DNA of 64,000 nucleotides, taken from NCBI RefSeq assembly GCF_000519185.1, contig NZ_JAFA01000001.1, forward strand, positions 248,001-312,000. The letters are read 5' to 3'. This document shows positions 42,990 to 52,269 of the stretch, piece by piece (position 1 is the stretch's first letter; each line of letters starts with the position of its first letter). Below the pieces are notes generated by a model. That model saw nothing but the letters and a program-made list of their open reading frames with translations, did not search any database and was not told where the DNA came from. This DNA is from Paraburkholderia nodosa DSM 21604 (GTDB lineage Bacteria > Pseudomonadota > Gammaproteobacteria > Burkholderiales > Burkholderiaceae). The translations under genes and the position numbers were made by a program.

Positions 42990-44477
42990 TCACGCGCCGC
43001 GTTGCGCGTCCTGCATGAGCGCTTCGATTTCATCGGCGGCAACGGGCACGCCGCGCGTGATCAACTCGCAGCCCGTTTCGGTGACGATGGCGTCGTCTTC
43101 GATGCGGATGCCGATGTCCCAGTAGCGCTCGGGCACGTCCTCGGCCGCGCGGATGTAGAGGCCAGGCTCGATCGTGAGCGCCATGCCGGCGCGCAGCGTG
43201 CGCCACGGCGGCGGGGCGTCGGGCTTTTCGGCGCTTGCCGCAACGCCGCGTTCACCGCGTTCACGATAATCGCCCGCGTCGTGCACATCCATGCCGAGCC
43301 AGTGCCCGGTGCGATGCATATAGAAGCGCGCGTAGGCGCGCTCGGCGATCACGTCGTCGACGCTCGCAAAGCGCTGCCGGTCGATGATGCCGGTATCGAG
43401 CAGCCCCTGCGCGAGCACGCGCACCGCGGCGTCGTGCGGCGCCTCGAAATTCACGCCGGCGCGCGTGGCGTCGATAGCGGCCTGCTGCGCGGCGAGCACG
43501 ATGTCGTAAAGCTCGCGTTGCGCGCTCGTGAAGCGGCCGCTCGCGGGGAACGTGCGGGTGATGTCCGAGGCATAGCCGTTCAACTCGCACGCCGCGTCGA
43601 TCAGCACGAGGTCACCCTCGCGTGCCACCGCGTTACCCGCGGGGTAGTGCAGCACGCACGCGTTCGCGCCCGCCGCGACGATCGAGCCGTAGGCGGGCGC
43701 CTGCGCGCCGTGCTTGCGGAACGTGTAGAGCAATTCCGCCTCGATCTCGTATTCGCGCATGCCGGGCCGGCATGTCTGCATCGCGCGAACGTGCGCGAGC
43801 GCCGAGATCTTCGCGGCGCGGCGCATCGTGTCGAGTTCGTGCGCGTCCTTGAATACGCGCATGTCGTCGAGCAGCGGCAGCAGGTCGTACGCGGCGGCCG
43901 GCGCCGTGACGCCGCTGCGCCCCTGTGCGCGTACCGCGTCGATCCAGCGCTTCACCTGCGCGTCGAAGCGATCGGAGGCCGCGAGCGCGTAGTGCAGCGC
44001 CGGACGGTTGGCGATGAGCTGCGGGATGCGCGCATCGAGTTCGTCGGCAGGAAACGCGGCGTCGAAGCCGAACGCTTCGCGCGCGGCGTCGGGGCCGAAG
44101 CGAAAGCCTTCCCACGTTTCGCGCTCGACGTTCTTCGCGCGGCAGAACAGGATGGCGGCGGGCTGGTTCTCGCCCGCGTTCGCGTCGAGCACGAGCAGCG
44201 CCTCGGGCTCCGTGAAGCCGGTGAGGTAGTAGAAGTAGCTGTCGTGCCGATAGGGATAGTCCGCGTCGCGATTGCGCAGCGCTTCGGGCGCGGTCTGCAC
44301 GAGCGCGACTCCGCCGCCTTGCGCCCGCAGCGCCGCAAGCACACGTTCGCGGCGCGCGCGATAGAGCGCTGCGCCGCCGTCGGGGCCGCGCTGCATGTCG
44401 GCTGCGTCGGCCACGCTGGCCGCAGGTTGGGCTTCGCTCGAGGCGGCCGGGGCGCTTTGCTTGAGGGTCGAGTCCAT
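42990..44477 (-). CDS. pepP: Xaa-Pro aminopeptidase (aminopeptidase P)
   Basis: Dinuclear metal peptidase that removes the first residue before proline. The protein is 495 aa. The N-terminal domain includes RHDSYFYYLTGFTEPEALLV; the pita-bread domain has metal ligands in LIDAACELNGYASDITRTFP near residue 270, HRTGHWLGMDVHDAGDY near 385, ALTIEPGLYI near 428 and GIRIEDDAIVT near 450. The start at 44477 adds an Ala/Ser-rich leader; MQRGPDGG 27 residues in is an alternative. It is divergent from the glutathione S-transferase gene. Confidence 0.95.
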   Translation of the reverse strand: MDSTLKQSAPAASSEAQPAASVADAADMQRGPDGGAALYRARRERVLAALRAQGGGVALVQTAPEALRNRDADYPYRHDSYFYYLTGFTEPEALLVLDANAGENQPAAILFCRAKNVERETWEGFRFGPDAAREAFGFDAAFPADELDARIPQLIANRPALHYALAASDRFDAQVKRWIDAVRAQGRSGVTAPAAAYDLLPLLDDMRVFKDAHELDTMRRAAKISALAHVRAMQTCRPGMREYEIEAELLYTFRKHGAQAPAYGSIVAAGANACVLHYPAGNAVAREGDLVLIDAACELNGYASDITRTFPASGRFTSAQRELYDIVLAAQQAAIDATRAGVNFEAPHDAAVRVLAQGLLDTGIIDRQRFASVDDVIAERAYARFYMHRTGHWLGMDVHDAGDYRERGERGVAASAEKPDAPPPWRTLRAGMALTIEPGLYIRAAEDVPERYWDIGIRIEDDAIVTETGCELITRGVPVAADEIEALMQDAQRGA

Positions 44478-44667
44478 CGTGAGATTGTAGCGCTGGCTAC
44501 AAACGGACGCGCTGGCTCGCGGCGCCCCGACCCGCTTGCCGCTGTTGCCGGGTGTTGTCTCTCGCTGACATTATTTGTAGGAAAAATCCTGCACTGCAAC
44601 AACCGGCGCGTCAGAAAAACGCGAATCCAACGTATACTTCGGCCGGATTCCAGAAAAGGCAGGTGGT

Positions 44668-45279
44668 ATGAAACTTATCGGTTCGCTCGGCAGCCCGTAC
44701 GTCCGCAAGGCGCGGATCACGCTCGCCGAAAAGAAAATCGACTACAAGCTGGTGCTCGAAAACGTGTGGGGCGAGGAAACGGCGATTCACGATTTCAACC
44801 CGCTCGGCAAAGTTCCGTGTCTCGTGATGGACGACGGCGAGGCCGTGTTCGACTCGCGCGTGATCTGCGAGTACGTCGACATGCTCTCCCCCGTGGCCAA
44901 GCTGATTCCGCCCGCAGGACGTGAGCGTATCGAAGTGCGTTGCTGGGAGGCGCTCGCCGACGGTATGCTCGACGCCACCGTGTTGATCCGCCTCGAAGGC
45001 ACGCAGCGCACGCCGGAGCAGCGCAACGAGGCGTGGGTGAAGCGCCAGGAGCGCAAGATCCACGAAAGCCTGACCGCGATGGCCAAGGGGCTCGACGGCA
45101 GCCCGTGGTGCGCGGGCAACCGCTACTCGATCGCGGATATTGCCGTGGGCTGCGCGCTCGGCTATCTCGACTTCCGCATGCCGGAGCTGAACTGGCGCGA
45201 GGCGCATCCGAATCTCGCGCGCCACTTCGAGAAGCTCTCGCAGCGTCAGTCGTTCGTCGACACGGTGCCGCAAGGCTGA
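44668..45279 (+). CDS. Glutathione S-transferase family protein
   Basis: 203 aa. The thioredoxin-like N-terminal domain (MKLIGSLGSPYVRKARITLA, NPLGKVPCLVMDDGEAVFDS with the cis-Pro and Asp-Ser glutathione contacts) is followed by an all-helical C-terminal domain with the N-capping pattern YSIADIAVGCALGYLDFR. It resembles E. coli YibF. The substrate is unknown. A TATACT -10-like hexamer at 44633-44638 has only a weak -35. A bidirectional terminator follows. Confidence 0.92.
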   Translation: MKLIGSLGSPYVRKARITLAEKKIDYKLVLENVWGEETAIHDFNPLGKVPCLVMDDGEAVFDSRVICEYVDMLSPVAKLIPPAGRERIEVRCWEALADGMLDATVLIRLEGTQRTPEQRNEAWVKRQERKIHESLTAMAKGLDGSPWCAGNRYSIADIAVGCALGYLDFRMPELNWREAHPNLARHFEKLSQRQSFVDTVPQG

Positions 45280-45310
45280 CGTCCAGTCGATCTGCAGCTC
45301 ACGTCACTTA

Positions 45311-45355
45311 AACGAAAACGCCCGACGGCATCGCGTGCCGTCGGGCGTTTTCGTT
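45311..45355. terminator. Bidirectional terminator after the GST gene
   Basis: Twenty-base-pair perfect stem with a five-base loop, AACGAAAACGCCCGACGGCA and its complement. The outer AT-rich part gives T-rich runs in both directions. It ends the GST gene and the convergent glutamate-synthase-like gene. Confidence 0.9.
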
Positions 45356-45375
45356 CAAGTCGCGGATCGCCTTCC

Positions 45376-46983
45376 TCAGACGATCTTCTCCTCAGCCGGC
45401 GCGAACGAATCGCTGCGCGCAACCGGCCACCACTTCTCATACAGCTGATAGCAATAGCGGCCTTCGAGCAGATCGCCGGGCTTCAGGTACTTGAGCAGTT
45501 CCGACATCAGCTTCACTTCATACGACGACACGCGCCGCACGATGTGATGCGCACGCAGATCCGAAGGGCTCGCGAGACCGGCGGCCTGAATCAGCTCCTG
45601 CAGCGCGTGCAGCGTGTTGTGATGGAAGTTGAAGACGCGCTCGCCCTTGTCCGGCACGTTCAGCGCGCGCTGGCGCACGGGGTCTTGCGTGGCGACGCCG
45701 GTGGGGCAGCGGTCCGAGTGGCACTTCTGCGCCTGGATGCAGCCCACGGCGAACATGAAGCCGCGCGCCGAATTCACCCAGTCCGCGCCGATCGCGAGCG
45801 TGCGCGCGATATCGAACGCGGTGATGATCTTGCCGCTCGCGCCGATCTTGATCTTGTCGCGCAGGCCGATGCCCACGAGCGTGTTGTGCACGAGAAGCAG
45901 CCCTTCCTGCAGCGGCGTGCCGATGTGATCGGTGAATTCGAGCGGCGCTGCGCCCGTGCCGCCTTCCGCGCCGTCCACGACGATGAAGTCGGGCAGGATG
46001 CCGGTTTCCAGCATCGCCTTGGCGATGCCGAAAAACTCCCACGGATGGCCGATGCATAGCTTGAAGCCCGTGGGTTTGCCGCCCGAGAGCTTGCGCAGGC
46101 GCTCGACGAATTCGAGCAGGCCGCGCGGAGTGGAAAACTCCGAGTGGCGCGCGGGCGAGACGCAATCCTTGCCGATGGGAATGCCGCGCGTTTCGGCGAT
46201 CTCGGGCGTGACCTTCGCCGCGAGCAGCATGCCGCCGTGGCCGGGCTTCGCGCCTTGCGAGAGCTTCACCTCGATCATCTTCACCTGCGGCTCGTTCGCG
46301 AGGCGCTGGAATTTCTCGGCGCTGAAGGTGCCGTCGTCGTTGCGGCAGCCGAAGTAGCCCGAGGCGATCTCCCAGATGATGTCGCCGCCATTCTCGCGGT
46401 GATACTTCGACATCGAGCCTTCGCCGGTGTCGTGCGCGAAGCCGCCTTTCTTCGCGCCCATGTTGAGCGCGCGGATGGCGTTCGCGGAGAGCGCGCCGAA
46501 GCTCATCGCCGAGATGTTGAAGATCGACATCGAGTACGGTTGCGCGCGGTTGGCGCCCACGAGCACGCGGAAGTCGCTGCCTGCGAGCTTGGTGGGCGCG
46601 AGCGAATGGCTGATCCACTCGTGGCCCACGGCCTTCACGTCGAGTTCGGTGCCGTACGGACGGCTGTCCACCGCGTTCTTCGCGCGCTGGTAGACGAGGC
46701 TGCGCTGGGCGAGCGAGAACGGCTTTTCGTCGGTGTCATCCTCGACGAAGTACTGGCGGATTTCGGGCCGCACGAACTCGAACAGAAAGCGCAGATGACC
46801 CCAGATCGGGTAGTTGCGCAGGATCGCGTGGCGTTCCTGGAACATGTCGTAGAGGCCGAGCGCGACGAGCAGCGCGGGCACGATCACGCAGTACCACGAC
46901 AGGTGATGGAGCGCGGCCGCGGCAGCACAGGCCGCGAGCAGCAGCACCGCGCCCCACATGGCGAGATAACGTCGGGAAAACAT
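45376..46983 (-). CDS. FMN-binding glutamate-synthase-like protein with N-terminal membrane anchor
   Basis: 535 aa. Two hydrophobic segments at about residues 6-45 are followed by a glutamate synthase alpha-like (GltB) FMN barrel: AMSFGALSANAIRALNMGAK, HDTGEGSMSKYHRENGGDII, KPGHGGMLLAAKVTPEIAET, VVDGAEGGTGAAPLEF, and the Fe-S-type cysteines in GCIQAQKCHSDRCPTGVATQ. It lacks the amidotransferase and GltD parts, so it is not a complete glutamate synthase. Related membrane-anchored proteins are common but their reaction is unknown. The ATG at 46983 follows GGAG. A long inverted repeat lies upstream. Confidence 0.85.
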   Translation of the reverse strand: MFSRRYLAMWGAVLLLAACAAAAALHHLSWYCVIVPALLVALGLYDMFQERHAILRNYPIWGHLRFLFEFVRPEIRQYFVEDDTDEKPFSLAQRSLVYQRAKNAVDSRPYGTELDVKAVGHEWISHSLAPTKLAGSDFRVLVGANRAQPYSMSIFNISAMSFGALSANAIRALNMGAKKGGFAHDTGEGSMSKYHRENGGDIIWEIASGYFGCRNDDGTFSAEKFQRLANEPQVKMIEVKLSQGAKPGHGGMLLAAKVTPEIAETRGIPIGKDCVSPARHSEFSTPRGLLEFVERLRKLSGGKPTGFKLCIGHPWEFFGIAKAMLETGILPDFIVVDGAEGGTGAAPLEFTDHIGTPLQEGLLLVHNTLVGIGLRDKIKIGASGKIITAFDIARTLAIGADWVNSARGFMFAVGCIQAQKCHSDRCPTGVATQDPVRQRALNVPDKGERVFNFHHNTLHALQELIQAAGLASPSDLRAHHIVRRVSSYEVKLMSELLKYLKPGDLLEGRYCYQLYEKWWPVARSDSFAPAEEKIV

Positions 46984-47076
46984 TGGGGGAACTCCTCGAA
47001 CTTGATGTAATGCGCGCGCCTGCTCTCCTCTCGTAAAGGGGGCGGTGCGCGTCAGCCGCGCGGTTGCTGGGCGCGG

Positions 47077-47098
47077 CTTGCGGGAATGATGCCGCAAG
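47077..47098. promoter_or_regulatory. Inverted repeat upstream of the glutamate-synthase-like gene
   Basis: CTTGCGG, eight bases, CCGCAAG. It lies 94 bases before the start codon of the leftward gene, between its promoter region and the mnmA terminator. A regulator site is inferred from symmetry only. Confidence 0.4.
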
Positions 47099-47166
47099 TT
47101 CGTGAATCTGGCCGGGAAGCGGGCAAAGCCGGTTGAGCGGCGTGAGGCAGGCGTCGAAAGGCTGAT

Positions 47167-47194
47167 AAAAAAACGCGGCGCCCTGGGCGCCGCG
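47167..47194 (-). terminator. Terminator of mnmA
   Basis: On the minus strand a GC-only stem (about ten pairs, very short loop) is followed by TTTTTTTAT. Confidence 0.85.
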
Positions 47195-47230
47195 CGGTGT
47201 TTTCTTACGTTTTGCCTGACGCTGCTTGCG

Positions 47231-48427
47231 TCACGCGGTCGTCGCCGCCGCGGGCTTCTTGCGCGGTACGCGTTTCTTTTTCTTCGGCGCTTCGGGCGGC
47301 AACACGGCAGGCACGTGCGGCGCGAGCGTCGTCACCGCCTCGATGATGCCGCCGCCCAGGCACACGTCGCCGTCATAGAGCACCGCCGACTGGCCGGGCG
47401 TCACGGCCCATTGCGCGTCGGGAAAGCGCAGCGTGAACTGGCCCGCGCCGAATTCGTCTGCGGTATGGAACGAGCAGGGTGCATCGGCCTGGCGATAGCG
47501 CGTTTTCGCGCCGCATGCGTGGTCTTGCGCCGGCGGCTCGCCCGCCACCCAGCTCACGTTGCCTGCGCGTAGCTCGTGCGCGAGCAGCCACGGATGATCG
47601 TGGCCCTGCACGACGTAGAGCGTGTTCGAGGCCATGTCCTTGCCCGCCACGAACCACGGATCGCCGCTGCCGTCCTTGCTGCCGCCAAGGCCAATGCCCT
47701 TGCGCTGCCCGAACGTATAGAACGCGAGGCCGATATGCTCGCCCACGACCTGGCCATCGGGCGTCATCATCGGGCCGGGTTGGGTCGGCAGATAGCGGTT
47801 GAGGAAGTCGCGGAACGGCCGCTCGCCAATGAAGCAGATTCCTGTGGAATCCTTCTTTTTTGCGTTCGGCAGGCCGATCTTCTCGGCGATCTCGCGCACC
47901 TTCGTCTTGGGGATCTCGCCGAGCGGGAACATCGTCTTCGACAGCTGCGCCTGGTTCAGGCGGTGCAGGAAGTACGACTGATCTTTCGTGTGGTCGAGCG
48001 CCTTCAGCAGTTCGAAACGTCCGTTGCTCTCGTTCTGGCGCACGCGCGCATAGTGGCCCGTGGCGATCGTTTCCGCGCCGAGCGACATGGCGTGGTCGAG
48101 AAAGGCCTTGAACTTGATCTCGGCGTTGCAGAGCACGTCCGGGTTCGGCGTGCGCCCCGCGGAATACTCGCGCAGGAACTCCGCGAACACGCGGTCCTTG
48201 TATTCGGCGGCGAAGTTCACGGCCTCGACGTCGATGCCGATCAGGTCCGCGACCGACACCACGTCGATCCAGTCCTGGCGCGTCGAGCAGTACTCGCCGT
48301 CGTCATCGTCTTCCCAGTTCTTCATGAAGAGACCGACGACGTCGAATCCCTGCTCCTTGAGCAGCCATGCGGTAACCGACGAATCGACGCCGCCCGACAT
48401 GCCTACCACGACCTTACGTTTGCTCAT
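47231..48427 (-). CDS. mnmA: tRNA-specific 2-thiouridylase MnmA
   Basis: Puts the sulfur on U34 of tRNAs for Lys, Glu and Gln. The protein is 398 aa. The PP-loop [17 protein letters not shown] is near residue 6; the two catalytic cysteines are in [15 protein letters not shown] near 102 and [14 protein letters not shown] near 203. A Lys/Arg/Pro/Ala-rich C-terminal tail of about 25 residues ([11 protein letters not shown]) is an addition to the usual 360-370 aa and may bind RNA. The Nudix gene lies 12 bases upstream on the same strand, so the two form an operon. Confidence 0.97.
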   Translation of the reverse strand: MSKRKVVVGMSGGVDSSVTAWLLKEQGFDVVGLFMKNWEDDDDGEYCSTRQDWIDVVSVADLIGIDVEAVNFAAEYKDRVFAEFLREYSAGRTPNPDVLCNAEIKFKAFLDHAMSLGAETIATGHYARVRQNESNGRFELLKALDHTKDQSYFLHRLNQAQLSKTMFPLGEIPKTKVREIAEKIGLPNAKKKDSTGICFIGERPFRDFLNRYLPTQPGPMMTPDGQVVGEHIGLAFYTFGQRKGIGLGGSKDGSGDPWFVAGKDMASNTLYVVQGHDHPWLLAHELRAGNVSWVAGEPPAQDHACGAKTRYRQADAPCSFHTADEFGAGQFTLRFPDAQWAVTPGQSAVLYDGDVCLGGGIIEAVTTLAPHVPAVLPPEAPKKKKRVPRKKPAAATTA

Positions 48428-48439
48428 TTCGTTGCTGCC

Positions 48440-48946
48440 TTAGTTCATCCTGGGTGCTGCCTTGGGCGCCGCTTTCGGCGCCGTCGCGTGCGTCTGGATG
48501 AAATCCAGCGGCACGCGCTTGCCAGCGAGGTAATCGTCGACACAGCGCATCACGAGCGGCGTGCGATGGCGCTCGCTCGCCGCGCGCAGCTCGTCCACGC
48601 TCATCCACACCGTGCGGACGATATCCGGATCGAGCGCGCGGTTTTCCGCCTCGGCCGCGACGCTGCCGCAGTACGTGAAGCGCACGTACGTCGCACCGCT
48701 CTCGTCTGGCTTGCCGAAGTGCGTCATATACACGCCGACCAGCGCTTCCGGCGTGAACGCATGCGCGGTTTCCTCGAGCGTTTCTCGCACCACGGCCTCG
48801 TGCAGCGTCTCTCCCGCTTCCAGATGGCCGGCGGGCTGGTTCAGACGCAGTCCGGCGCTCGTGTGCTCCTCGACGAGCAGAAAACGCCCGTCGCGCTCGA
48901 CGATCGCGGCCACGGTGACGTGGGGTGCCCAGGTTTCCTCATTCAT
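48440..48946 (-). CDS. Nudix hydrolase, NudJ-like
   Basis: 168 aa. The Nudix box begins GHLEAGETLHEAVVRETLEE near residue 40; the usual Gly near its end is Ala (EETAHAF), a small deviation also worth checking. NHVTV-type strands (PHVTVAAIVERDGRFLLVEE) precede it. NudJ hydrolyses thiamine pyrophosphate-type and nucleoside di- and triphosphates; the true substrate is unknown. The C-terminus is a short Ala/Pro/Lys repeat. The ATG at 48946 is chosen because homology starts there. It is in an operon with mnmA, as nudJ is in E. coli. Confidence 0.88.
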   Translation of the reverse strand: MNEETWAPHVTVAAIVERDGRFLLVEEHTSAGLRLNQPAGHLEAGETLHEAVVRETLEETAHAFTPEALVGVYMTHFGKPDESGATYVRFTYCGSVAAEAENRALDPDIVRTVWMSVDELRAASERHRTPLVMRCVDDYLAGKRVPLDFIQTHATAPKAAPKAAPRMN

Positions 48947-49032
48947 GGGGCGGTATTTTACCGGGACGGCGCGAACGCTGCCCGGGGCCGGATCGGACCC
49001 CACAGGGGCGCGGCCCGGCTCGCCTGGCACTG

Positions 49033-49048
49033 CCGACCGTCCGGTCGG
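49033..49048. promoter_or_regulatory. Perfect 7-2-7 palindrome upstream of pntAA
   Basis: CCGACCG-TC-CGGTCGG. The core GACCG-N2-CGGTC resembles operators of TetR-family repressors such as NemR or AcrR types. It lies 192 bases before pntAA and 87 bases before the divergent Nudix gene. No TetR gene is in the window. Confidence 0.5.
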
Positions 49049-49240
49049 ACGACAGAGCGTGTTGTGTGCATCGCACAAAAACGGGCAATTCCCGCTACAA
49101 AGCCGCCGCTGCTTTCGGTTAAAGTGGTGCCGTCGTTTGCCGTTGCAATGGATGCCGGCGCTTGAACGCCGTTTGTCGGCCTCCCTTCGCTCGATTCGAG
49201 CCAGAACAGCTAGAACAAGAAGGTCGAGGAGGAAACAACG

Positions 49241-50392
49241 ATGCATATCGGAGTGCCCGCAGAAACCCGGGCGAACGAAACCCGCGTGGCCGCGACGCCG
49301 GAGACAGTCAGGAAGTACGTCGCCCAGGGCCACACGGTCACGATCCAGGCCGGCGCCGGCACCGGCGCGAGTTATCTCGACGAGGCCTACACGGCCGTGG
49401 GCGCGCAGGTCGCCGATGCGGCCGCTGCCTTCGGTGCGGACCTCGTGCTCAAGGTCCAGTCGCCCACCGTCAGCGAATTGCCGTTCATGAAGCGCGGTGC
49501 GGTGCTGGTGGGCATGCTCGATCCCTTTAATGCGGAGAACGCCGCGAAACTTGCCGAGGCAGGCGTGACGGCCTTCTCGCTCGAAGCCGCGCCGCGCACC
49601 ACGCGCGCGCAAAGCCTCGACGTGCTTTCGTCGCAGGCCAACATCGCCGGGTACAAGGCGGTGCTCGTGGCCTCGACCCTCTATCCGCGCTTCATGCCGA
49701 TGCTCATGACCGCCGCCGGTACGGTGAAAGCCGCGCGCGTGCTGATTCTCGGCGCGGGCGTGGCGGGCTTGCAGGCCATTGCCACGGCGCGGCGCCTGGG
49801 TGCGGTGATCGAGGCCTCGGACGTGCGCCCGGCCGTGAAGGAGCAGATCGAGTCGCTCGGCGGCAAATTCCTCGACGTGCCCTATGAAACCGATGAGGAA
49901 CGCGACGCGGCCGTTGGCGTGGGCGGCTATGCCCGGCCCATGCCGCCATCGTGGCTGGCACGCCAGTCGGCGCTGGTGCACGAGCGCGCGAAGCAGGCGG
50001 ATATCGTCATCTCGACCGCGCTGATTCCCGGCCGCGACGCGCCTACGCTGCTGCCTTCGGAGACCGTGCAGGCAATGAAGCCGGGATCGGTGGTGATCGA
50101 CCTCGCGGCAGGACGCGGTCCTGTTGCGGACGAGGCAAGTGGGCGACGCGGCGGCAACTGCCCGCTCACCGAGGCGGACAAGGTGGTGACGCACCACGGC
50201 GTGCAGATCTGCGGCTACACGAATCTCGCCTCGATGGTCGCCGCCGACGCCTCCGCGCTCTACGCGCGCAACCTGCTCGACTTCCTGAAGCTGATCGTCA
50301 CGAAGGAAGGCACGCTCAACATCGATCTCGCGGACGACATCGTCGCGGCCACGCTGCTGGCCCGCGACGGCCAGGTCACGCGCAAGGCATGA
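49241..50392 (+). CDS. pntAA: NAD(P) transhydrogenase alpha subunit, part 1
   Basis: 383 aa cytoplasmic NAD(H)-binding domain I of the proton-translocating transhydrogenase. [20 protein letters not shown] is the alanine-dehydrogenase-like start; [20 protein letters not shown] with [12 protein letters not shown] near residue 166 binds NAD, and [16 protein letters not shown] near 260 follows. The ribosome site AGGAGG lies 7 bases before the ATG. In E. coli PntA is one protein; here domain I is its own gene and the membrane part follows as pntAB. Confidence 0.96.
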   Translation: MHIGVPAETRANETRVAATPETVRKYVAQGHTVTIQAGAGTGASYLDEAYTAVGAQVADAAAAFGADLVLKVQSPTVSELPFMKRGAVLVGMLDPFNAENAAKLAEAGVTAFSLEAAPRTTRAQSLDVLSSQANIAGYKAVLVASTLYPRFMPMLMTAAGTVKAARVLILGAGVAGLQAIATARRLGAVIEASDVRPAVKEQIESLGGKFLDVPYETDEERDAAVGVGGYARPMPPSWLARQSALVHERAKQADIVISTALIPGRDAPTLLPSETVQAMKPGSVVIDLAAGRGPVADEASGRRGGNCPLTEADKVVTHHGVQICGYTNLASMVAADASALYARNLLDFLKLIVTKEGTLNIDLADDIVAATLLARDGQVTRKA

Positions 50393-50409
50393 CGAGGAGG
50401 AGACCAACA

Positions 50410-50739
50410 ATGGAAGTCATCAACCATACCGTCATCAACCTGATCATCTTCGTGCTGGCCGTGTACGTCGGCTACCACGTGGTCTGGAACGTCACGCCCG
50501 CGCTGCATACGCCGCTCATGGCCGTGACCAATGCCATTTCCGCGATCGTGATCGTCGGCGCGATGCTCGCCACGGGCCTGACCGTGGGCGGACCGGGCAA
50601 GTTCTTCGGCACGTTCGCCGTGCTGCTCGCGGCCGTGAACGTGTTCGGCGGGTTCCTCGTCACGAGGCGAATGCTGGAGATGTTCCGCAAGAAGGAGCCA
50701 AAAAAGCTCTCCGCCCCTGGCAGCAAGGAGGGCGCGTAA
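50410..50739 (+). CDS. pntAB: NAD(P) transhydrogenase alpha subunit, part 2
   Basis: 109 aa membrane piece with three hydrophobic segments (about residues 7-27, 35-58 and 66-85) containing [20 protein letters not shown] and GALL-type residues of the proton channel. It lies 17 bases after pntAA and directly before pntB (stop at 50739, pntB ATG at 50740). Confidence 0.95.
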   Translation: MEVINHTVINLIIFVLAVYVGYHVVWNVTPALHTPLMAVTNAISAIVIVGAMLATGLTVGGPGKFFGTFAVLLAAVNVFGGFLVTRRMLEMFRKKEPKKLSAPGSKEGA

Positions 50740-52194
50740 ATGAGCATGAACGTCGTTACGCTGCTTTATCTGGTGGCGTCGGTCTGCTTCATCCAGGCGC
50801 TCAAGGGGCTGTCGAATCCGAAGAGCGCGCGCGCCGGCAACGTGTTCGGCATGGTCGGTATGGCCATCGCCATTCTCACCACCCTTGCCCTGATCGTGAA
50901 GCAGTCCGCACAGTTCGGCTCGAACCTTGGCCTCGGTCTTGCGCTGCTGTTCGCGGCGCTCGTGGTGGGCGGCGGCCTCGGGGCCTATGTCGCCGCGCGC
51001 GTCGAGATGACGAAGATGCCCGAACTCGTCGCGGCCATGCACTCGCTGATCGGTCTGGCGGCGGTGTGCATTGCGTATGCGGTCGTCTCCGAACCGGCAG
51101 CGTTCGGACTGGTTGCAGAAGACGCGCCGTATCCGGGCTTCCTGCCATATGGCAACCGCATCGAGCTGTTCATCGGCACGTTCGTGGGTGCGATCACGTT
51201 CTCGGGTTCCGTGATCGCCTTCGGCAAGCTCTCCGGGAAGTACAAGTTCAGGCTGTTCCAGGGCGCGCCGGTGGTCTATCCGGGCCAGCATCTGATCAAC
51301 CTGTTCCTCGCGCTTGGCATGGTCGGCTTCGGCGTCCTGTTCTTCCTCACGCAGTCGTGGCTGCCGTTCATCATCATGACGCTGATCGCGTTCGCGCTGG
51401 GCGTGCTCATCATCATCCCGATCGGCGGCGCGGACATGCCGGTGGTCGTCTCGATGCTGAACTCGTACTCGGGCTGGGCGGCGGCGGGCATCGGCTTCTC
51501 GCTGAACAACGCCATGCTGATCATCGCGGGGTCGCTGGTGGGCTCCTCGGGCGCGATTCTGTCGTACATCATGTGCCACGCGATGAACCGCTCGTTCTTC
51601 AACGTGCTGCTGGGCGGCTTCGGCGGCGAAGCGGGCGCGGCGGCGGCGGGTGGGGCGCAGGAGCAGCGTCCGGTGAAGTCGGGTTCGGCCGATGATGCGG
51701 CGTTCATGCTCGGCAACGCCGAAAGCGTCGTGATCGTGCCGGGTTATGGTCTCGCCGTGGCGCGTGCGCAGCATGCGTTGAAGGAACTCACCGACAAGCT
51801 CGTCGAAAAGGGCGTGGACGTGCGCTACGCGATCCACCCGGTGGCGGGCCGCATGCCGGGCCACATGAACGTGCTGCTCGCGGAAGCCGAAGTGCCCTAC
51901 GACATGGTGTTCGAGATGGAGGACATCAACAACGAGTTCGGCCAGACCGATGTCGTGCTCGTGCTCGGCGCGAACGATGTGGTGAATCCGGCGGCGAAGA
52001 ACGATCCGAAGTCGCCGATCGCGGGCATGCCGATCATCGAGGCGTACAAGGCGCGCACGATCATCGTGAACAAGCGCTCGATGGCGGCCGGTTACGCGGG
52101 TCTCGACAACGAACTCTTCTACATGGATAAAACCATGATGGTGTTCGGCGACGCGAAGAAGGTGATCGAGGAGATGGTGAAGGCGGTGGAGTAA
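50740..52194 (+). CDS. pntB: NAD(P) transhydrogenase beta subunit
   Basis: 484 aa. The first about 270 residues are hydrophobic and form the rest of the proton channel (VAAMHSLIGLAAVCIAYAVV, PIGGADMPVVVSMLNSYSGW); the C-terminal NADP(H)-binding domain III begins near residue 315 (VVIVPGYGLAVARAQHALKE, HPVAGRMPGHMNVLLAEAEV, VLGANDVVNPAAKND, VNKRSMAAGYAGLDNELF). With PntAA and PntAB it couples proton flow to NADPH production. A second in-frame ATG at 50746 is also possible. A terminator follows at 52220. Confidence 0.97.
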   Translation: MSMNVVTLLYLVASVCFIQALKGLSNPKSARAGNVFGMVGMAIAILTTLALIVKQSAQFGSNLGLGLALLFAALVVGGGLGAYVAARVEMTKMPELVAAMHSLIGLAAVCIAYAVVSEPAAFGLVAEDAPYPGFLPYGNRIELFIGTFVGAITFSGSVIAFGKLSGKYKFRLFQGAPVVYPGQHLINLFLALGMVGFGVLFFLTQSWLPFIIMTLIAFALGVLIIIPIGGADMPVVVSMLNSYSGWAAAGIGFSLNNAMLIIAGSLVGSSGAILSYIMCHAMNRSFFNVLLGGFGGEAGAAAAGGAQEQRPVKSGSADDAAFMLGNAESVVIVPGYGLAVARAQHALKELTDKLVEKGVDVRYAIHPVAGRMPGHMNVLLAEAEVPYDMVFEMEDINNEFGQTDVVLVLGANDVVNPAAKNDPKSPIAGMPIIEAYKARTIIVNKRSMAAGYAGLDNELFYMDKTMMVFGDAKKVIEEMVKAVE

Positions 52195-52219
52195 GCGCTG
52201 CGTGCATCGAACCCACGCG

Positions 52220-52248
52220 AAAGGCGCGCAGCGATGCGCGCCTTTTTC
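52220..52248 (+). terminator. Terminator of pntAA-pntAB-pntB
   Basis: Ten-base-pair stem AAGGCGCGCA/TGCGCGCCTT with a GCGA tetraloop and a T-run. Confidence 0.88.
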
Positions 52249-52269
52249 AATTGCGGCCGTGTTGACCGC

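Noticed and set aside
42621..44924. 767-codon open frame opposite the UbiH-type gene and pepP
   Set aside because: Antisense shadow with low-complexity composition, no ribosome site and no recognisable fold.
48947..50410. Upstream extension of the Nudix frame to 656 codons
   Set aside because: The extension is antisense to pntAA and has no homology; the Nudix protein starts at 48946.
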